A model generated the notes under the pieces. The model did no database searches and was not told the origin of the DNA. It saw nothing but the letters and a program-made list of their open reading frames with translations. Position numbers and translations under genes: made by a program. A stretch of 31,686 nucleotides of DNA from a virus, in IMG/VR virus record IMGVR_UViG_3300037847_000575, positions 1 through 31,686 of that record. One strand, written 5' to 3'. This document shows positions 12,295-20,968 of the stretch, in pieces. Numbering within the stretch: position 1 is the stretch's first letter; the number at the start of each line of letters is the position of its first letter.

Positions 12295-15273
12295 TTATGA
12301 AGAACTTTTCAAGCCATGTCCTGTTGCAACATAGTCAAAAGTTCTGTTAATTATAGTATCACTACTGTTTTTAAAGACTATATCAAATCCGTCAACTGAT
12401 TTATTAGATATAGAAAAGAAATCTCCTGTAGCCATATTTTGAGCGGCAATACCTATACTTGGAATAGCAAAAAATGAACTTCCATACGTTATAGATTTTG
12501 TACCTGTTCCGCTTGCTACATCTTCACCTGTTTCTTGTCTTTTTTGCATTTTAACATCTATTGAAATACCAGATACAAATGCTCTTGTTTTATTATTAGC
12601 ATTAGCTAATCGTAATCTAAATTTAAAGTATCTACCCTTAAATGTTGTTGATGTATTCATTGGCTGAAAACTTGTGGCATCATCTAATGATGTTGTAGAA
12701 GTGGCTATTTGTAATTGTGCTGTTGCATTTGTTGGGTCATTACCATCAAAAGGTGCTGGTGCATCATCAAATAAAGCCGCTCCTCTACCATCATCAAATA
12801 AATCGTAAGGGTCTTCAATTTGATCTATTGTAATATTTTTAATAAAAGAAGTATCGTAAATGCCAGCTAATGTAAGAGTTTGTGCAAGCGTATAAAATCC
12901 TTCATTATCTATATTATCGTCAGCACCACCTAAATCAAAGTCTCCACTAGCATCATCAAAGTTTCCAGTAACATCATCAAAATTATTTACAGTATCTAAA
13001 ACAATAGAATTAACACCAGAACTATCCGTCAATGCTGTATCACCGTCAAATGTTCCAGCAGTAATGTCTTCTGTGAGTGTTTGTATATCTTTGAAGTTAC
13101 TTGTTGCTGAGGCTATATTAGAATAGATAATTGTTTCATTGTTTGATTCGTTTCCTAATTTATCAACTGCCTTAATACAAAATGCACCATCTCTAACGTT
13201 TGTTGTAATACTTGTTCCAGATGTTCTTGGAACTTGTAACCAGTTAACTGATTTATTCCATTGAGCATTTGAAGTGACGTTTTGATAACGTATTTCATAA
13301 AAAGAAATATCTAGATCAGTATTAGCATCCCAGTTTAATTGCATTTGAGAACTGCCAAGCATATTGACAGAAAAGTTCTGTACGTCACTTGGTGGTTCTG
13401 TTGCACCAACAATTTTTCTATTTTCTGTTATGGTTGATGAAGAAGCACCCAAACTATTTATTGCTCTTGCTCTTACATTGTAAGTAGCATCATCAATAAC
13501 GTTTAATAATTCATAATTAAGTTCAGTACCTTGTCCAATAATTTTAAAATCAGATTCGGTACTTAATTTAGCTTCAACAATATAATATTGAACAAATTGA
13601 TCTGTACTTGCACCAATTGAAATATTTAATCTTGTTATTACTGTTCCCTCTGAATATTCTATTAATTCATCTGTCAATGTAATTGACGCTGGAGGTTGAA
13701 CTGTAAAAGGATTAGGTAATGTTGTATCTGGAATTGTGGCAACTTCTTGTTGTGTTCCAAATGTGTAATAACTATCTTGATGTTCTGTAAGTTGTAAGGA
13801 AACCGAACTATCTGGATTAATAGTAGTTGATAAAACTCTAAAAGGTTTAGCACTAAAGCTTGGAGTAGCGTGAGTGATGTTTACAATATCGCCTACAACT
13901 AAATCCATAGCGGTTGCGTCTGATGTTAGCGTAACATCTAAACTTGATCTAGACCTACGCAAAATTATTTCAGCCATTTCTTGAGCTTGATATGGACTTG
14001 TTATTGTTGGCATATCAAAACGACCTTCTAATAAAATACCACCATCTGCTGTTTTCATAGTTGCGTGTTGATCTGCTGAAGCTAATCCTGTTTCATCTAC
14101 AGGCGGAAACTGTGCTTCATCTACTTGGTAATTTTTACTAGGATTTATAAAAGTAACGATAACTCTATTAAATCTTTCGTTTTTATTTTTTGAAGATACA
14201 CCTATGCCGCCAATAATATTGTCTTCGGTTAAAGTTATTGAAGCACTTCCAGAACTTTCTACTGTAATTTTATATTCACCAGCAGAATAATTTAAAAATG
14301 CTCTTGAACCTGTTAAGAACTTTTTAACATTATCTATAACTTTTTGTGAAGTATCTATAACTGCATGACTATCAATTAAATCAATCGCACTAGCACCAGT
14401 ATAAGGCGTTATATCAGCATCACAAATATCCCCAGCAGTTTGCCAATCAGCATAATTAGAATCAAAATAACTATTAGCTATTCCCATTCCATATCTATCG
14501 TTTCTTAAATAATCTAGTAATTGATAAACTGGATTATCAGAATATTCCCAAGTAGAACTTGTATCTTCTCTATGCGAACCAGAACCACCAGTTTTTGTAC
14601 TATCTAAATTTGGATTATAAACTTTTTTACCTTTAACTATGGCATTAACTGTAGGAATAGAACCAAATGCGTCTGAGTTCCATTCAAAACGTAAAGCTAA
14701 ATATGAAATACCTCTTAATCTATGATTGCTTGTCCATGATGATAACGTAGATAAAAGACTTGAAGCTGTTTGGCTATCAGAACCAAAATGTGGCTCAACT
14801 GTGATTAAACTTGCACCATCTTTATAATAATTGCTATCAGAACTATTTACTGTGACTTGCGTATTATCTGCTAAATCAGCTGACCAAGTAACTTGATTAT
14901 CATTGATAAAAATAGATGTAATATCATCTATCTCACCCTCACCTAAAACAAATGCCATATATAAATATTGATTATCTGTTCCAGATGTTTCTAGAAAAGT
15001 AATTATACCTCCAACTTTTCTTGTTCCATAAATTACTGGTATTTGACCATTAGCAGATGTTTTATTAACTAGAACACCTTTTGCAATATTCTCTGGTGTT
15101 GTATCAAAATTAAATTCTGGGTCATCTGGTTTTCTTAACCAAGTAAGAGCAGTTGAAACAATACTTATTACTGAAAGTATAGGGCTTAGAAAAGGAACGG
15201 CTTTGGCAATTATTTTTCCAGCCGCACTTCCTAAAAGTTTCTTTGCAACTCCACCTAAAGAAATACCAAACAT
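12295..15273 (-). CDS. J-like tail tip / central fibre protein
   Basis: At 992 residues, the largest gene here. The N-terminus has a hydrophobic stretch (KAVPFLSPILSVISIVSTAL) and then the tip-hub region with GQIPVIYGTRKVGG, LYMAFVLGEGEID and LRGISYLALRF, which match J-type tip attachment proteins. About 525-620 and 625-710 resemble fibronectin type III repeats. Residues 764-781 and 825-843 carry clusters of xFDD. The C-terminal part is beta-rich. It would close the tail tip and contact the host. Its place after the tape measure and two small tail genes fits. Confidence 0.85.
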   Translation of the reverse strand: MFGISLGGVAKKLLGSAAGKIIAKAVPFLSPILSVISIVSTALTWLRKPDDPEFNFDTTPENIAKGVLVNKTSANGQIPVIYGTRKVGGIITFLETSGTDNQYLYMAFVLGEGEIDDITSIFINDNQVTWSADLADNTQVTVNSSDSNYYKDGASLITVEPHFGSDSQTASSLLSTLSSWTSNHRLRGISYLALRFEWNSDAFGSIPTVNAIVKGKKVYNPNLDSTKTGGSGSHREDTSSTWEYSDNPVYQLLDYLRNDRYGMGIANSYFDSNYADWQTAGDICDADITPYTGASAIDLIDSHAVIDTSQKVIDNVKKFLTGSRAFLNYSAGEYKITVESSGSASITLTEDNIIGGIGVSSKNKNERFNRVIVTFINPSKNYQVDEAQFPPVDETGLASADQHATMKTADGGILLEGRFDMPTITSPYQAQEMAEIILRRSRSSLDVTLTSDATAMDLVVGDIVNITHATPSFSAKPFRVLSTTINPDSSVSLQLTEHQDSYYTFGTQQEVATIPDTTLPNPFTVQPPASITLTDELIEYSEGTVITRLNISIGASTDQFVQYYIVEAKLSTESDFKIIGQGTELNYELLNVIDDATYNVRARAINSLGASSSTITENRKIVGATEPPSDVQNFSVNMLGSSQMQLNWDANTDLDISFYEIRYQNVTSNAQWNKSVNWLQVPRTSGTSITTNVRDGAFCIKAVDKLGNESNNETIIYSNIASATSNFKDIQTLTEDITAGTFDGDTALTDSSGVNSIVLDTVNNFDDVTGNFDDASGDFDLGGADDNIDNEGFYTLAQTLTLAGIYDTSFIKNITIDQIEDPYDLFDDGRGAALFDDAPAPFDGNDPTNATAQLQIATSTTSLDDATSFQPMNTSTTFKGRYFKFRLRLANANNKTRAFVSGISIDVKMQKRQETGEDVASGTGTKSITYGSSFFAIPSIGIAAQNMATGDFFSISNKSVDGFDIVFKNSSDTIINRTFDYVATGHGLKSSS

Positions 15274-15839
15274 TATTCTCTACCCCATCTAATATCTTGA
15301 ACAGTTAACGCACTAAATTCAAAACCTTTATCTCCACTAAAAAAACGTTGTTGTGAATTATCACTTGATCTACGACCAGAAACTTTTTCAAAATTACCCC
15401 AATGTGAAGTAATAGATAAACCTATGTTAGCTGAAGAAGTATCATCTTCTATTGAATATTGATCTATAAAACCTTCGTATAATAAAAAAGGGTCAGCAAT
15501 TAATGCATTAGAACTATCTAAAAAACCTCTATAGATTTGAACTGTATCGTTAATAATATTTTCATTTAAGGCTACAGATATATAAGTTTGATCAACACCA
15601 GATAAAGTTAAATTAAGTGAGTTTTTTATTGGCTCTGAACCTTCTTGAGCATTACCAATACCAAGAATATGTCCGCTTGCAGAATATGTTTGAGAACTTC
15701 CAGATATACTTGATGTTAATGGAAAGCTACAATCAGTTATATAAACAGGAGTAGAAAAGTTTAAATGAATTAAATGAACAGGATTAATGTTTCCTGTTGC
15801 CAATTCTGTTTTGACAGCACTTGTTAAACCTCTTGCCAT
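15273..15839 (-). CDS. Minor tail protein upstream of J (DUF2163-like position)
   Basis: 188 residues, beta-rich. It begins MARGLTSAVKTELATGNINP and includes LIHLNFSTPVYITDCSFPL and, near the end, FEKVSGRRSSDNSQQRFFSG. The order tape measure, this pair, J matches gene-transfer-agent-like tails, where the second small gene is a DUF2163-type hub protein. The family is therefore suggested by order more than by sequence. It is joined by one-base overlaps to its neighbours. Confidence 0.65.
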   Translation of the reverse strand: MARGLTSAVKTELATGNINPVHLIHLNFSTPVYITDCSFPLTSSISGSSQTYSASGHILGIGNAQEGSEPIKNSLNLTLSGVDQTYISVALNENIINDTVQIYRGFLDSSNALIADPFLLYEGFIDQYSIEDDTSSANIGLSITSHWGNFEKVSGRRSSDNSQQRFFSGDKGFEFSALTVQDIRWGRE

Positions 15840-16450
15840 TAGATACTCTCAATAACATCAAATTCAAAACTAAATAATAAACTTCCAGAACTATTAACTT
15901 GGTTAGTTTGGAACTCTTGCACATCACTATTCAAATGAACAGTAAAAGGAACACTATCATATGTAACGCTAGCATTGTCTGCTAAAGCTGTTGTTAATGG
16001 TGGTTCTATAGTTAATGTTGATGCGTTAGAACTTGGAGTCACATCTGAAACAATCATATAAACTTTTGAATGACCTCCAAACTTAATTAAGTCTCCAGCT
16101 TTAAAAGAACCAGCAGTATCAGCCGCATGACCATCAACAGCAATCGTTGTATCACCAACAGCATGAACACCATTAACTAAAACTGTTCCTGTTTCACTTC
16201 CTTGAGCGTTTAAATAGCTTGGGAATGTAATAGTGAAATCTTCTTTTTGTGAGCGTTGTTTTATAATGAAAGCTTGTATCGGTGCGAAATCTGATCTTGT
16301 TTTTAACGGATAAGAAACTGTGAAAGACCAACGTTGCCCATCTATTTGTCTTCGGAATGTTTTACCACTATCGGTTGTTGAAACTAATGTACGTTGTTCA
16401 CTTTTAAAATTAATAGCGTTAAAATCTACACTTGGTAATGCTCCACTCAT
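15839..16450 (-). CDS. Distal tail protein-like (DUF2460-like position)
   Basis: 203 residues directly after the tape measure, where distal tail proteins are normally encoded. The first half contains FRRQIDGQRWSFTVSYPLKT and IKQRSQKEDFTITFPSYLN. The middle has GTVLVNGVHAVGDTTIAVDG, which resembles a short beta insertion about a hydrophobic turn. The C-terminus is FSFEFDVIESI. It would form the ring joining tube and tip. ATGA overlap links it to the tape measure gene. No enzymatic motif is present. Confidence 0.68.
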   Translation of the reverse strand: MSGALPSVDFNAINFKSEQRTLVSTTDSGKTFRRQIDGQRWSFTVSYPLKTRSDFAPIQAFIIKQRSQKEDFTITFPSYLNAQGSETGTVLVNGVHAVGDTTIAVDGHAADTAGSFKAGDLIKFGGHSKVYMIVSDVTPSSNASTLTIEPPLTTALADNASVTYDSVPFTVHLNSDVQEFQTNQVNSSGSLLFSFEFDVIESI

Positions 16451-18291
16451 ACTATTGCCTGTCTTCCTGTTTCATTTACAGCACTATTAATCATATTTAC
16501 GATAACACCTCTACTATTAGTTAATAGTTCATTAAATCCTCTTGCATCAATTGTGTTAATATTAAAATTAACTGTTACTGGTTGACCACTTCCCATTTGA
16601 TTATTAGGAATTATTTTTCCAGAACCACTTGGTACAAACATTTCTGGCCCTTTTTCCCCAACCATATAAGCTTGATCTTTATTTACAGAACCACCTCCAG
16701 CTCTAAAGTTAGTAGATTTTATTTGAGCAACAAGGGCCATACCTTTTGCTAATGCACTTGCACTAACAGCAAGATTAAGAGGAAATGGATATTGACCAAA
16801 TGCTTTACTTGCAGCTCTAATTGCATTGATACTAGCTTCTGCAATTTGAAATCTTTTGTATGCTTCAAAGGCAGTTCTATTTAAACCACTAACAGCTTGT
16901 AAACTGTCTCTAGTATTTTTTTGAATTTCTTCTAAACCCATTTTATTAATTCTAACTTTTTCATTAGCTTCTGCTTGAGCAATTCTTTTATTCATATCTG
17001 CTCTTTTTTGATTTGCTTCTAAAGATTTTTTCATAGCCTCTGCTTCAGCTTCCATTAAAGATTTTACTGATAAAGTTTGAACTTGTATTGCATCACCTAA
17101 ATCTAATTTTTCTTTAATTAATCTTTTTGCTATGGCAATTTGTTTATGGATAAGAGCATTTTCTTCTTCATATGCTTTTATAACTGCATCATGTTGATCT
17201 ATTCCTAAAATATCAAATGGGCCTTCATCTTTTAATTGAATTAATTTATCTTTATTTTTTTCTAATTGTTTGTTTAAATCTTCTACTTTGTCCATGAGTT
17301 CAAAAAATTCCAAATTTTTAAACTCTTCATTAATTCCAATAGCCGCTAATTTTGCATCTTGAAATTTATCTGCTAAGACACCTATTGCAACTCCTAAAGC
17401 TGTTATTGCACCAATTTGAGGACTTAAAACTGTTACTACTCCTAAAAGAGCAACACCAAACAATTCTAAATTATTTGCCGCAACTTTTCCAAAACTTACA
17501 ATTTTTTGTAAAGCACCAGCTAAATTCTCTCCTATTAATTTTGCTGTTTCGGTAATTTGATCTTCATTATCTTTTAAAAATTTATCAAGATCACCAAATT
17601 GTCTTTTTAATTCGGGGAAGAAACCAGCATCTAATATATCTTTTTTAAATTTAAAGAATGAATCTCCAATCATGGATAAAGTACCTTCAAGTGTTTGTGC
17701 TAATGCTTTTGTTGTTCCTCCAAATTCTCCACCAGCACCAAACACTTCTTCAAATCTTTTAACAGTCTCATCTATTGATACTGTTGCGCCAGCTTGAAAG
17801 CCAAGCATAGCTCTAACACCTCTGTCTCTAAATAAGTCAGCCGCACCAATGCCAGCACTAAATGATCTTTGTATTTGCTCTGCTGTTGTTTGAAAATCTA
17901 GTCCTGTTGCCGCCGCAACGTTACCAGTTATTTCTAATAAATCAGATAATTCTTCTGCATCTTTTGCTACAACTGCTAAATTACCAGAACCAGCTTGGAT
18001 TTGTTCTAGACTAAAAGGCACTCTAGCGGCAAATTTTGCCATTTCATCAAATGCTTTTGCACCTTCTTCAACACTACCAAATAAAAATTTTAATCTTACT
18101 TGTAAACTTTCTATTTCTATTCCTGTTTTAACAAGACTTCGTATTGCTAATCCAGCACCAAGACCAACTAATGCGTTTCTTACATTGAATACAGAAGCCC
18201 TTACTTTGTCTAAACTACCACGTACTTTATTTAAGGCTTGTTGGGATTTATCCTTAGCAACTATGTCTATATTAACTCGTTTTGTAGCCAT
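16447..18291 (-). CDS. Tape measure protein
   Basis: 614 residues, mostly helical. The N-terminus is typical (VNIDIVAKDKSQQALNKVRG), followed by an Ala/Gly-rich region and the tape-measure block around FAARVPFSLEQIQAGSGNLA and FDRxR-like LFRDRGVRAMLGF. A hydrophobic region lies at about 275-310, then coiled coil at about 320-440, and the C-terminus has FRAGGGSVNKDQAYMVGEKG, common at tape measure ends. By the usual 0.15 nm per residue, the tail would be about 90 nm. Its ATG overlaps the stop of the frameshifted chaperone (TAATG). Confidence 0.92.
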   Translation of the reverse strand: MATKRVNIDIVAKDKSQQALNKVRGSLDKVRASVFNVRNALVGLGAGLAIRSLVKTGIEIESLQVRLKFLFGSVEEGAKAFDEMAKFAARVPFSLEQIQAGSGNLAVVAKDAEELSDLLEITGNVAAATGLDFQTTAEQIQRSFSAGIGAADLFRDRGVRAMLGFQAGATVSIDETVKRFEEVFGAGGEFGGTTKALAQTLEGTLSMIGDSFFKFKKDILDAGFFPELKRQFGDLDKFLKDNEDQITETAKLIGENLAGALQKIVSFGKVAANNLELFGVALLGVVTVLSPQIGAITALGVAIGVLADKFQDAKLAAIGINEEFKNLEFFELMDKVEDLNKQLEKNKDKLIQLKDEGPFDILGIDQHDAVIKAYEEENALIHKQIAIAKRLIKEKLDLGDAIQVQTLSVKSLMEAEAEAMKKSLEANQKRADMNKRIAQAEANEKVRINKMGLEEIQKNTRDSLQAVSGLNRTAFEAYKRFQIAEASINAIRAASKAFGQYPFPLNLAVSASALAKGMALVAQIKSTNFRAGGGSVNKDQAYMVGEKGPEMFVPSGSGKIIPNNQMGSGQPVTVNFNINTIDARGFNELLTNSRGVIVNMINSAVNETGRQAIV

Positions 18292-18796
18292 TAGCGATTC
18301 ATTCGTTGTTGTTGTTCAGCTCTTTCATGTTGTAGTTCAAAATAAGCCATCCACATATTAAACTCTTGAACAGGCATTTGCAATACATCTCTAACGGACA
18401 TATGCAATCGTTCAGCCAATGCTAATACGGAATATAATTCTGGGTCAGAATTTACTTTTTTTTAAGGTCAGAAATTGTGTCTTGGGAAAGTATTTCTGAA
18501 GCAACTCTAGAAATAACATCTGTATCTGCTTTAATTTTAAATTTAGGCTTGTGAGATAGATCAAACATTTTCTCACCGCTTTTTGTTTCAGCTTTTTGAA
18601 TTATAACATCTACTAAAACATTGAGATCAGATTCGTTTGCACCTTTAAATATTCGTGCTTTCTCATTCATAGTAAAAGGGCGAACATACATAGCTTTGTC
18701 GCCCTCTAAACCCCATTCTGGTACTTCTATAATTTTAACTTCTAAACTTTCAAAGTGATCTCTGACACCTTGAAAAAAATCAATTTTTTCTGGCAT
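18291..18796 (-). CDS. Tail assembly chaperone, G/GT type with programmed -1 frameshift
   Basis: The normal frame (18452-18796) makes 114 residues (MPEKIDFFQGVRDHFESLEV, with IIEVPEWGLEGDKAMYVRPF, typical of tail chaperones) and stops at DLKKK. A -1 shift at A AAA AAG (18455-18461) bypasses the stop and adds 54 residues (VNSDPELYSVLALAERLHMS onward, ending QQQRMNR), giving 168. The added frame ends precisely at the tape measure ATG. This matches the lambda G/GT system, in which both products bind the tape measure and bring in tube protein. AAGGA is the ribosome site. Confidence 0.9.
18455..18461 (-). promoter_or_regulatory. Slippery heptamer A AAA AAG for -1 frameshift
   Basis: Within a run of eight A then G on the coding strand, the normal frame reads CTT AAA AAA AAG TAA. 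The last A of one codon plus AAA AAG form the same heptamer that drives frameshifting in bacterial dnaX. Slipping back one base replaces the stop with GTA and opens 54 further codons. I did not find an obvious strong stem-loop just downstream by eye. Confidence 0.85.
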
Positions 18797-18803
18797 TTAA
18801 TCC

Positions 18804-19193
18804 TTATACTGTAGTGTGCGTTACTCCACCACTAAATTGAATATTAAGAGTTCTGCTAATAATACCATCCATAGTTACAGCTACGTCAGCACCTGTTACA
18901 ATCCCTGTACCAGTATAATAAGCATCTCCACTATCTGCACCTTCTGGATAAAGTTCAATAGTTGCACTTGTTCCTACATCTAAAGCTTCTTGTCCATTGG
19001 TATCTGTTTCATCCCAATGTGCTTCAATAGTTGCAGTAGCATCGCCTCTTAATGCAATGTATGATTTTTTTGAATCAGTTAAGCTAGTATCCTCAACTGT
19101 ATCCTGTGTTTCATTTAAAGTAAATCCTGTCACCTCTGCAACAGTATTTGCTCCAACTTTTACAACACCGCTTGTTCCCACATGAGTTGCCAT
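18804..19193 (-). CDS. Major tail (tube) protein
   Basis: 129 residues, beta-rich, without Cys. It begins MATHVGTSGVVKVGANTVAE and contains EVTGFTLNETQDTVEDTSLT, the early strand pattern typical of phage tail tube proteins (TGxxxxxxxDxxDxTxxxD). It ends with NIQFSGGVTHTTV. It stacks as hexamers around the tape measure. It is directly upstream of the tail chaperone, as expected, and has the strongest ribosome site in the tail block (GAGGAGTAAATTATG), fitting high expression. Confidence 0.85.
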   Translation of the reverse strand: MATHVGTSGVVKVGANTVAEVTGFTLNETQDTVEDTSLTDSKKSYIALRGDATATIEAHWDETDTNGQEALDVGTSATIELYPEGADSGDAYYTGTGIVTGADVAVTMDGIISRTLNIQFSGGVTHTTV

Positions 19194-19196
19194 AAT

Positions 19197-19370
19197 TTAC
19201 TCCTCGTTGTTTTCTTCTGGTTTAATTTCAACCTCAACTTTTTTTGAAGTTGATCTAGAAACTTTTTTATCTTTTTTAAAGCCATTTGCAAGATATTTCT
19301 CTAATTGATCATCATAGATTTCAATTTGATCTTTACCATTAGGAAAATAAATTTTTATTCTTTTAGCCAT
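19197..19370 (-). CDS. Hypothetical small protein, 57 aa
   Basis: A 57-codon gene reading MAKRIKIYFPNGKDQIEIYD, then a basic linker (GFKKDKKVSRSTSKK) and an acidic tail (VEVEIKPEENNEE). Its ATG overlaps the stop of the tail terminator gene, and its GAGGAG-TAA end provides the ribosome site of the tube gene. It may be a small minor tail or regulatory protein. No family is recognised. A similar short basic-acidic protein (52 aa) lies before the head-tail gene at 20769-20927. Confidence 0.65.
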   Translation of the reverse strand: MAKRIKIYFPNGKDQIEIYDDQLEKYLANGFKKDKKVSRSTSKKVEVEIKPEENNEE

Positions 19371-19813
19371 TATGCTGTACCTCTAACAAATTCATATAAA
19401 ACTCTTACCACAATTCTTATACCACCATAAGGAAAAAGTACACCTTCATCAGTATTTGCTTCAATAATCTGGGTATTTAAGGCATTACCATTTCTTGTAA
19501 TATCAGCGTCTAATGTCTCTTCAATAACTTCTATGAGTTGATTGCGTAGGGTATCTATATTTGAGTCAGTTCCTTTTACAAAGCCTACGATTAAGAAATC
19601 TATTGTTCCAGATCGTTTGCCTGTACCAACATCTCCTAATGATAGCATCTCTCTGGTTTCATCTCCTGTTTGCACATAAGCGGCTGGGAACTGAGCATTG
19701 CTTAATTCTTCTGGCTCAAAAGGTTCTCTTTTAATTAGCTTTAGCTCAATAGGTGATGTAACCGCATCTAGCTTAGTAATTATATCTCCAGCAATATCTT
19801 CTCTTTTACTCAT
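19370..19813 (-). CDS. Tail terminator-like protein
   Basis: 147 residues. It begins MSKREDIAGDIITKLDAVTS and includes LIKREPFEPEELSNAQFPAA and, towards the end, GGIRIVVRVLYEFVRG, a closing beta-strand typical of tail terminator/completion proteins (lambda gpU and gp16-like families). The gene position, after the HK97 gp10-like protein and before the tube, fits the ring that caps the tube and joins the head. The fold is inferred from length, order and the alpha/beta pattern. Confidence 0.72.
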   Translation of the reverse strand: MSKREDIAGDIITKLDAVTSPIELKLIKREPFEPEELSNAQFPAAYVQTGDETREMLSLGDVGTGKRSGTIDFLIVGFVKGTDSNIDTLRNQLIEVIEETLDADITRNGNALNTQIIEANTDEGVLFPYGGIRIVVRVLYEFVRGTA

Positions 19814-20262
19814 AGTTTTATAGCTCTAAAAAATATCTTTCTTATCTTATCTTCATCTCTACGTCCAATAGCAAAAAAAGGTCTTTGTGGCATTTTACCA
19901 TGTCCTGTATCATGGAAGAAAGCCTTTTTGTTTTCTTCTTGTCTACGAAAAAATAATGTTGCTTTGTTTTTTGTTACTTTGTTTGTTAGCGATCTAAACA
20001 TTCTGCCTGTATCTGTTAAGTCTACAAATGATATTTGTCTTCCTCTTTTAGCTCTGTCTTTTCTTGCCGCTTTTGAATATGGTCTAAATCTTCCACCATC
20101 TGGCATTTGACCTTTTTGTGTTTTATCAGTGATTTGTTGAATACCAAATAATGAAGCTTGTGCTAATCCTTTTTGAATGTCACTAGGAATAGCTTTAGCA
20201 ACTCTTTTTATATAGTTACTTACATCTATTGTATTAGCTGTGATTTTTACGTCAGCGACCAT
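19810..20262 (-). CDS. HK97 gp10-like head-tail joining protein
   Basis: 150 residues, basic. Helix VSNYIKRVAKAIPSDIQKGL is followed by KTQKGQMPDGGRFRPYSKAA, DLTDTGRMFRSL and FFHDTGHGKMPQRPFFAIGR. The DTGxMxxSL and GxxxPxRPFFxI pattern is characteristic of the HK97 gp10 / Mu gpG group of head-tail proteins. The gene starts with one-base overlap after the adaptor gene and ends in an ATGA overlap with the tail terminator gene. Confidence 0.85.
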   Translation of the reverse strand: MVADVKITANTIDVSNYIKRVAKAIPSDIQKGLAQASLFGIQQITDKTQKGQMPDGGRFRPYSKAARKDRAKRGRQISFVDLTDTGRMFRSLTNKVTKNKATLFFRRQEENKKAFFHDTGHGKMPQRPFFAIGRRDEDKIRKIFFRAIKL

Positions 20263-20738
20263 TACCTAACAAGGCGTAGTGTATGAATAGGCTCTTTCTC
20301 GGAGTCTGATACTGTTCCTCCTCCATCTTCATCATATTCCACACCATCACGGAGACAAGCTTGGAACTCTTCAGCATATCTTGATCTGTAATAATCTATT
20401 TGTACTTGGAATGTATCTTTGCCTTCTCCAGTATCTGGGTCACGCCATTTTGTAAGCTGGGGAAATATATAATCTGCAAATGCTTTGTAACATACAGCTC
20501 TTCTCCATTGTGTGGCTGTGAGTTTTGAATTATCTAATTCTAAGGAAGTAACTTTTGTAATATCTTTGTATCTTACGGTATGTCTGTATCTTTCCCACCA
20601 TTCTTCTCTGATTTGACGTATTACATCATCTTCTGCATGTTGAAGCTGAGGGTCCCATGAAGCAATACCATAAGATGCAATATCTGGCTGGTATTCTTGC
20701 AAATGAGATAACGCTACACTAAAAACATTTGTTGCCAT
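20262..20738 (-). CDS. Head-tail adaptor-like protein
   Basis: 158 residues. It begins MATNVFSVALSHLQEYQPDI, is mostly helical and rich in Trp, Tyr and Arg (IREEWWERYRHTVRYKDITK, WRRAVCYKAFADYIFPQLTK) and ends in an acidic tail (YDEDGGGTVSDSEKE). It occupies the usual place of a gp6-type connector adaptor between capsid and gp10-like genes. Translation seems coupled to the 12-codon gene just upstream: TAATG overlap and no good ribosome site of its own. Confidence 0.72.
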   Translation of the reverse strand: MATNVFSVALSHLQEYQPDIASYGIASWDPQLQHAEDDVIRQIREEWWERYRHTVRYKDITKVTSLELDNSKLTATQWRRAVCYKAFADYIFPQLTKWRDPDTGEGKDTFQVQIDYYRSRYAEEFQACLRDGVEYDEDGGGTVSDSEKEPIHTLRLVR

Positions 20739-20776
20739 TATTTACCGCAAATACATTGTCCGTTACAATCACACAT
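20738..20776 (-). CDS. Cys-rich micro-ORF, 12 aa (CxCxxxCxC)
   Basis: Encodes MCDCNGQCICGK, with Cys at 2, 4, 8 and 10, a plausible metal-binding or redox peptide. Its ATG lies in the last codons of the preceding gene (AGATGTGTGA), and its TAA overlaps the ATG of the adaptor gene (TAATG), so ribosomes could reinitiate through it. The adaptor gene has no clear ribosome site, which supports use of this ORF. It may exist for coupling only, with the peptide having no role. Confidence 0.5.
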   Translation of the reverse strand: MCDCNGQCICGK

Positions 20777-20927
20777 CTTCTTTAACCTTTTTCTTTTTTT
20801 TAGGTTTACTCTCTTTTTCTTCACTATACAATTTAAAACCTCTAAACGTATAAACTTTTTCATTCTTTTCCCAATCTTCTTGGTTACGTTCTATAATTTT
20901 ATTATTTCTAATTAATTTTACTTTCAT
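20769..20927 (-). CDS. Hypothetical small protein, 52 aa
   Basis: Reads MKVKLIRNNKIIERNQEDWE and ends with a Lys-rich tail (KPKKKKKVKEDV). The sequence has ATGATG; the second ATG (20927) is preferred as it is 5 nt from AGGAG. It follows the hairpin terminator after the capsid gene and would restart translation for the head-tail and tail block. The protein is unrecognised. VYTFRGFKLYSEE suggests a small beta hairpin. Confidence 0.68.
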   Translation of the reverse strand: MKVKLIRNNKIIERNQEDWEKNEKVYTFRGFKLYSEEKESKPKKKKKVKEDV

Positions 20928-20944
20928 CATAACTCCTTAAATAA

Positions 20945-20961
20945 GGGGGCATAACGCCCCC
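20945..20961 (-). terminator. Intrinsic terminator/attenuator after the capsid gene
   Basis: In the transcript GGGGGC-GTTAT-GCCCCC forms a perfect 6-bp G/C stem with a 5-nt loop, followed by TTATTT. It starts 8 bases beyond the major capsid stop in otherwise very AT-rich DNA, so the G/C block stands out. It probably ends a share of transcripts or protects the 3' end of the capsid message, giving more capsid than tail protein. Confidence 0.75.
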
Positions 20962-20968
20962 ATTATAA

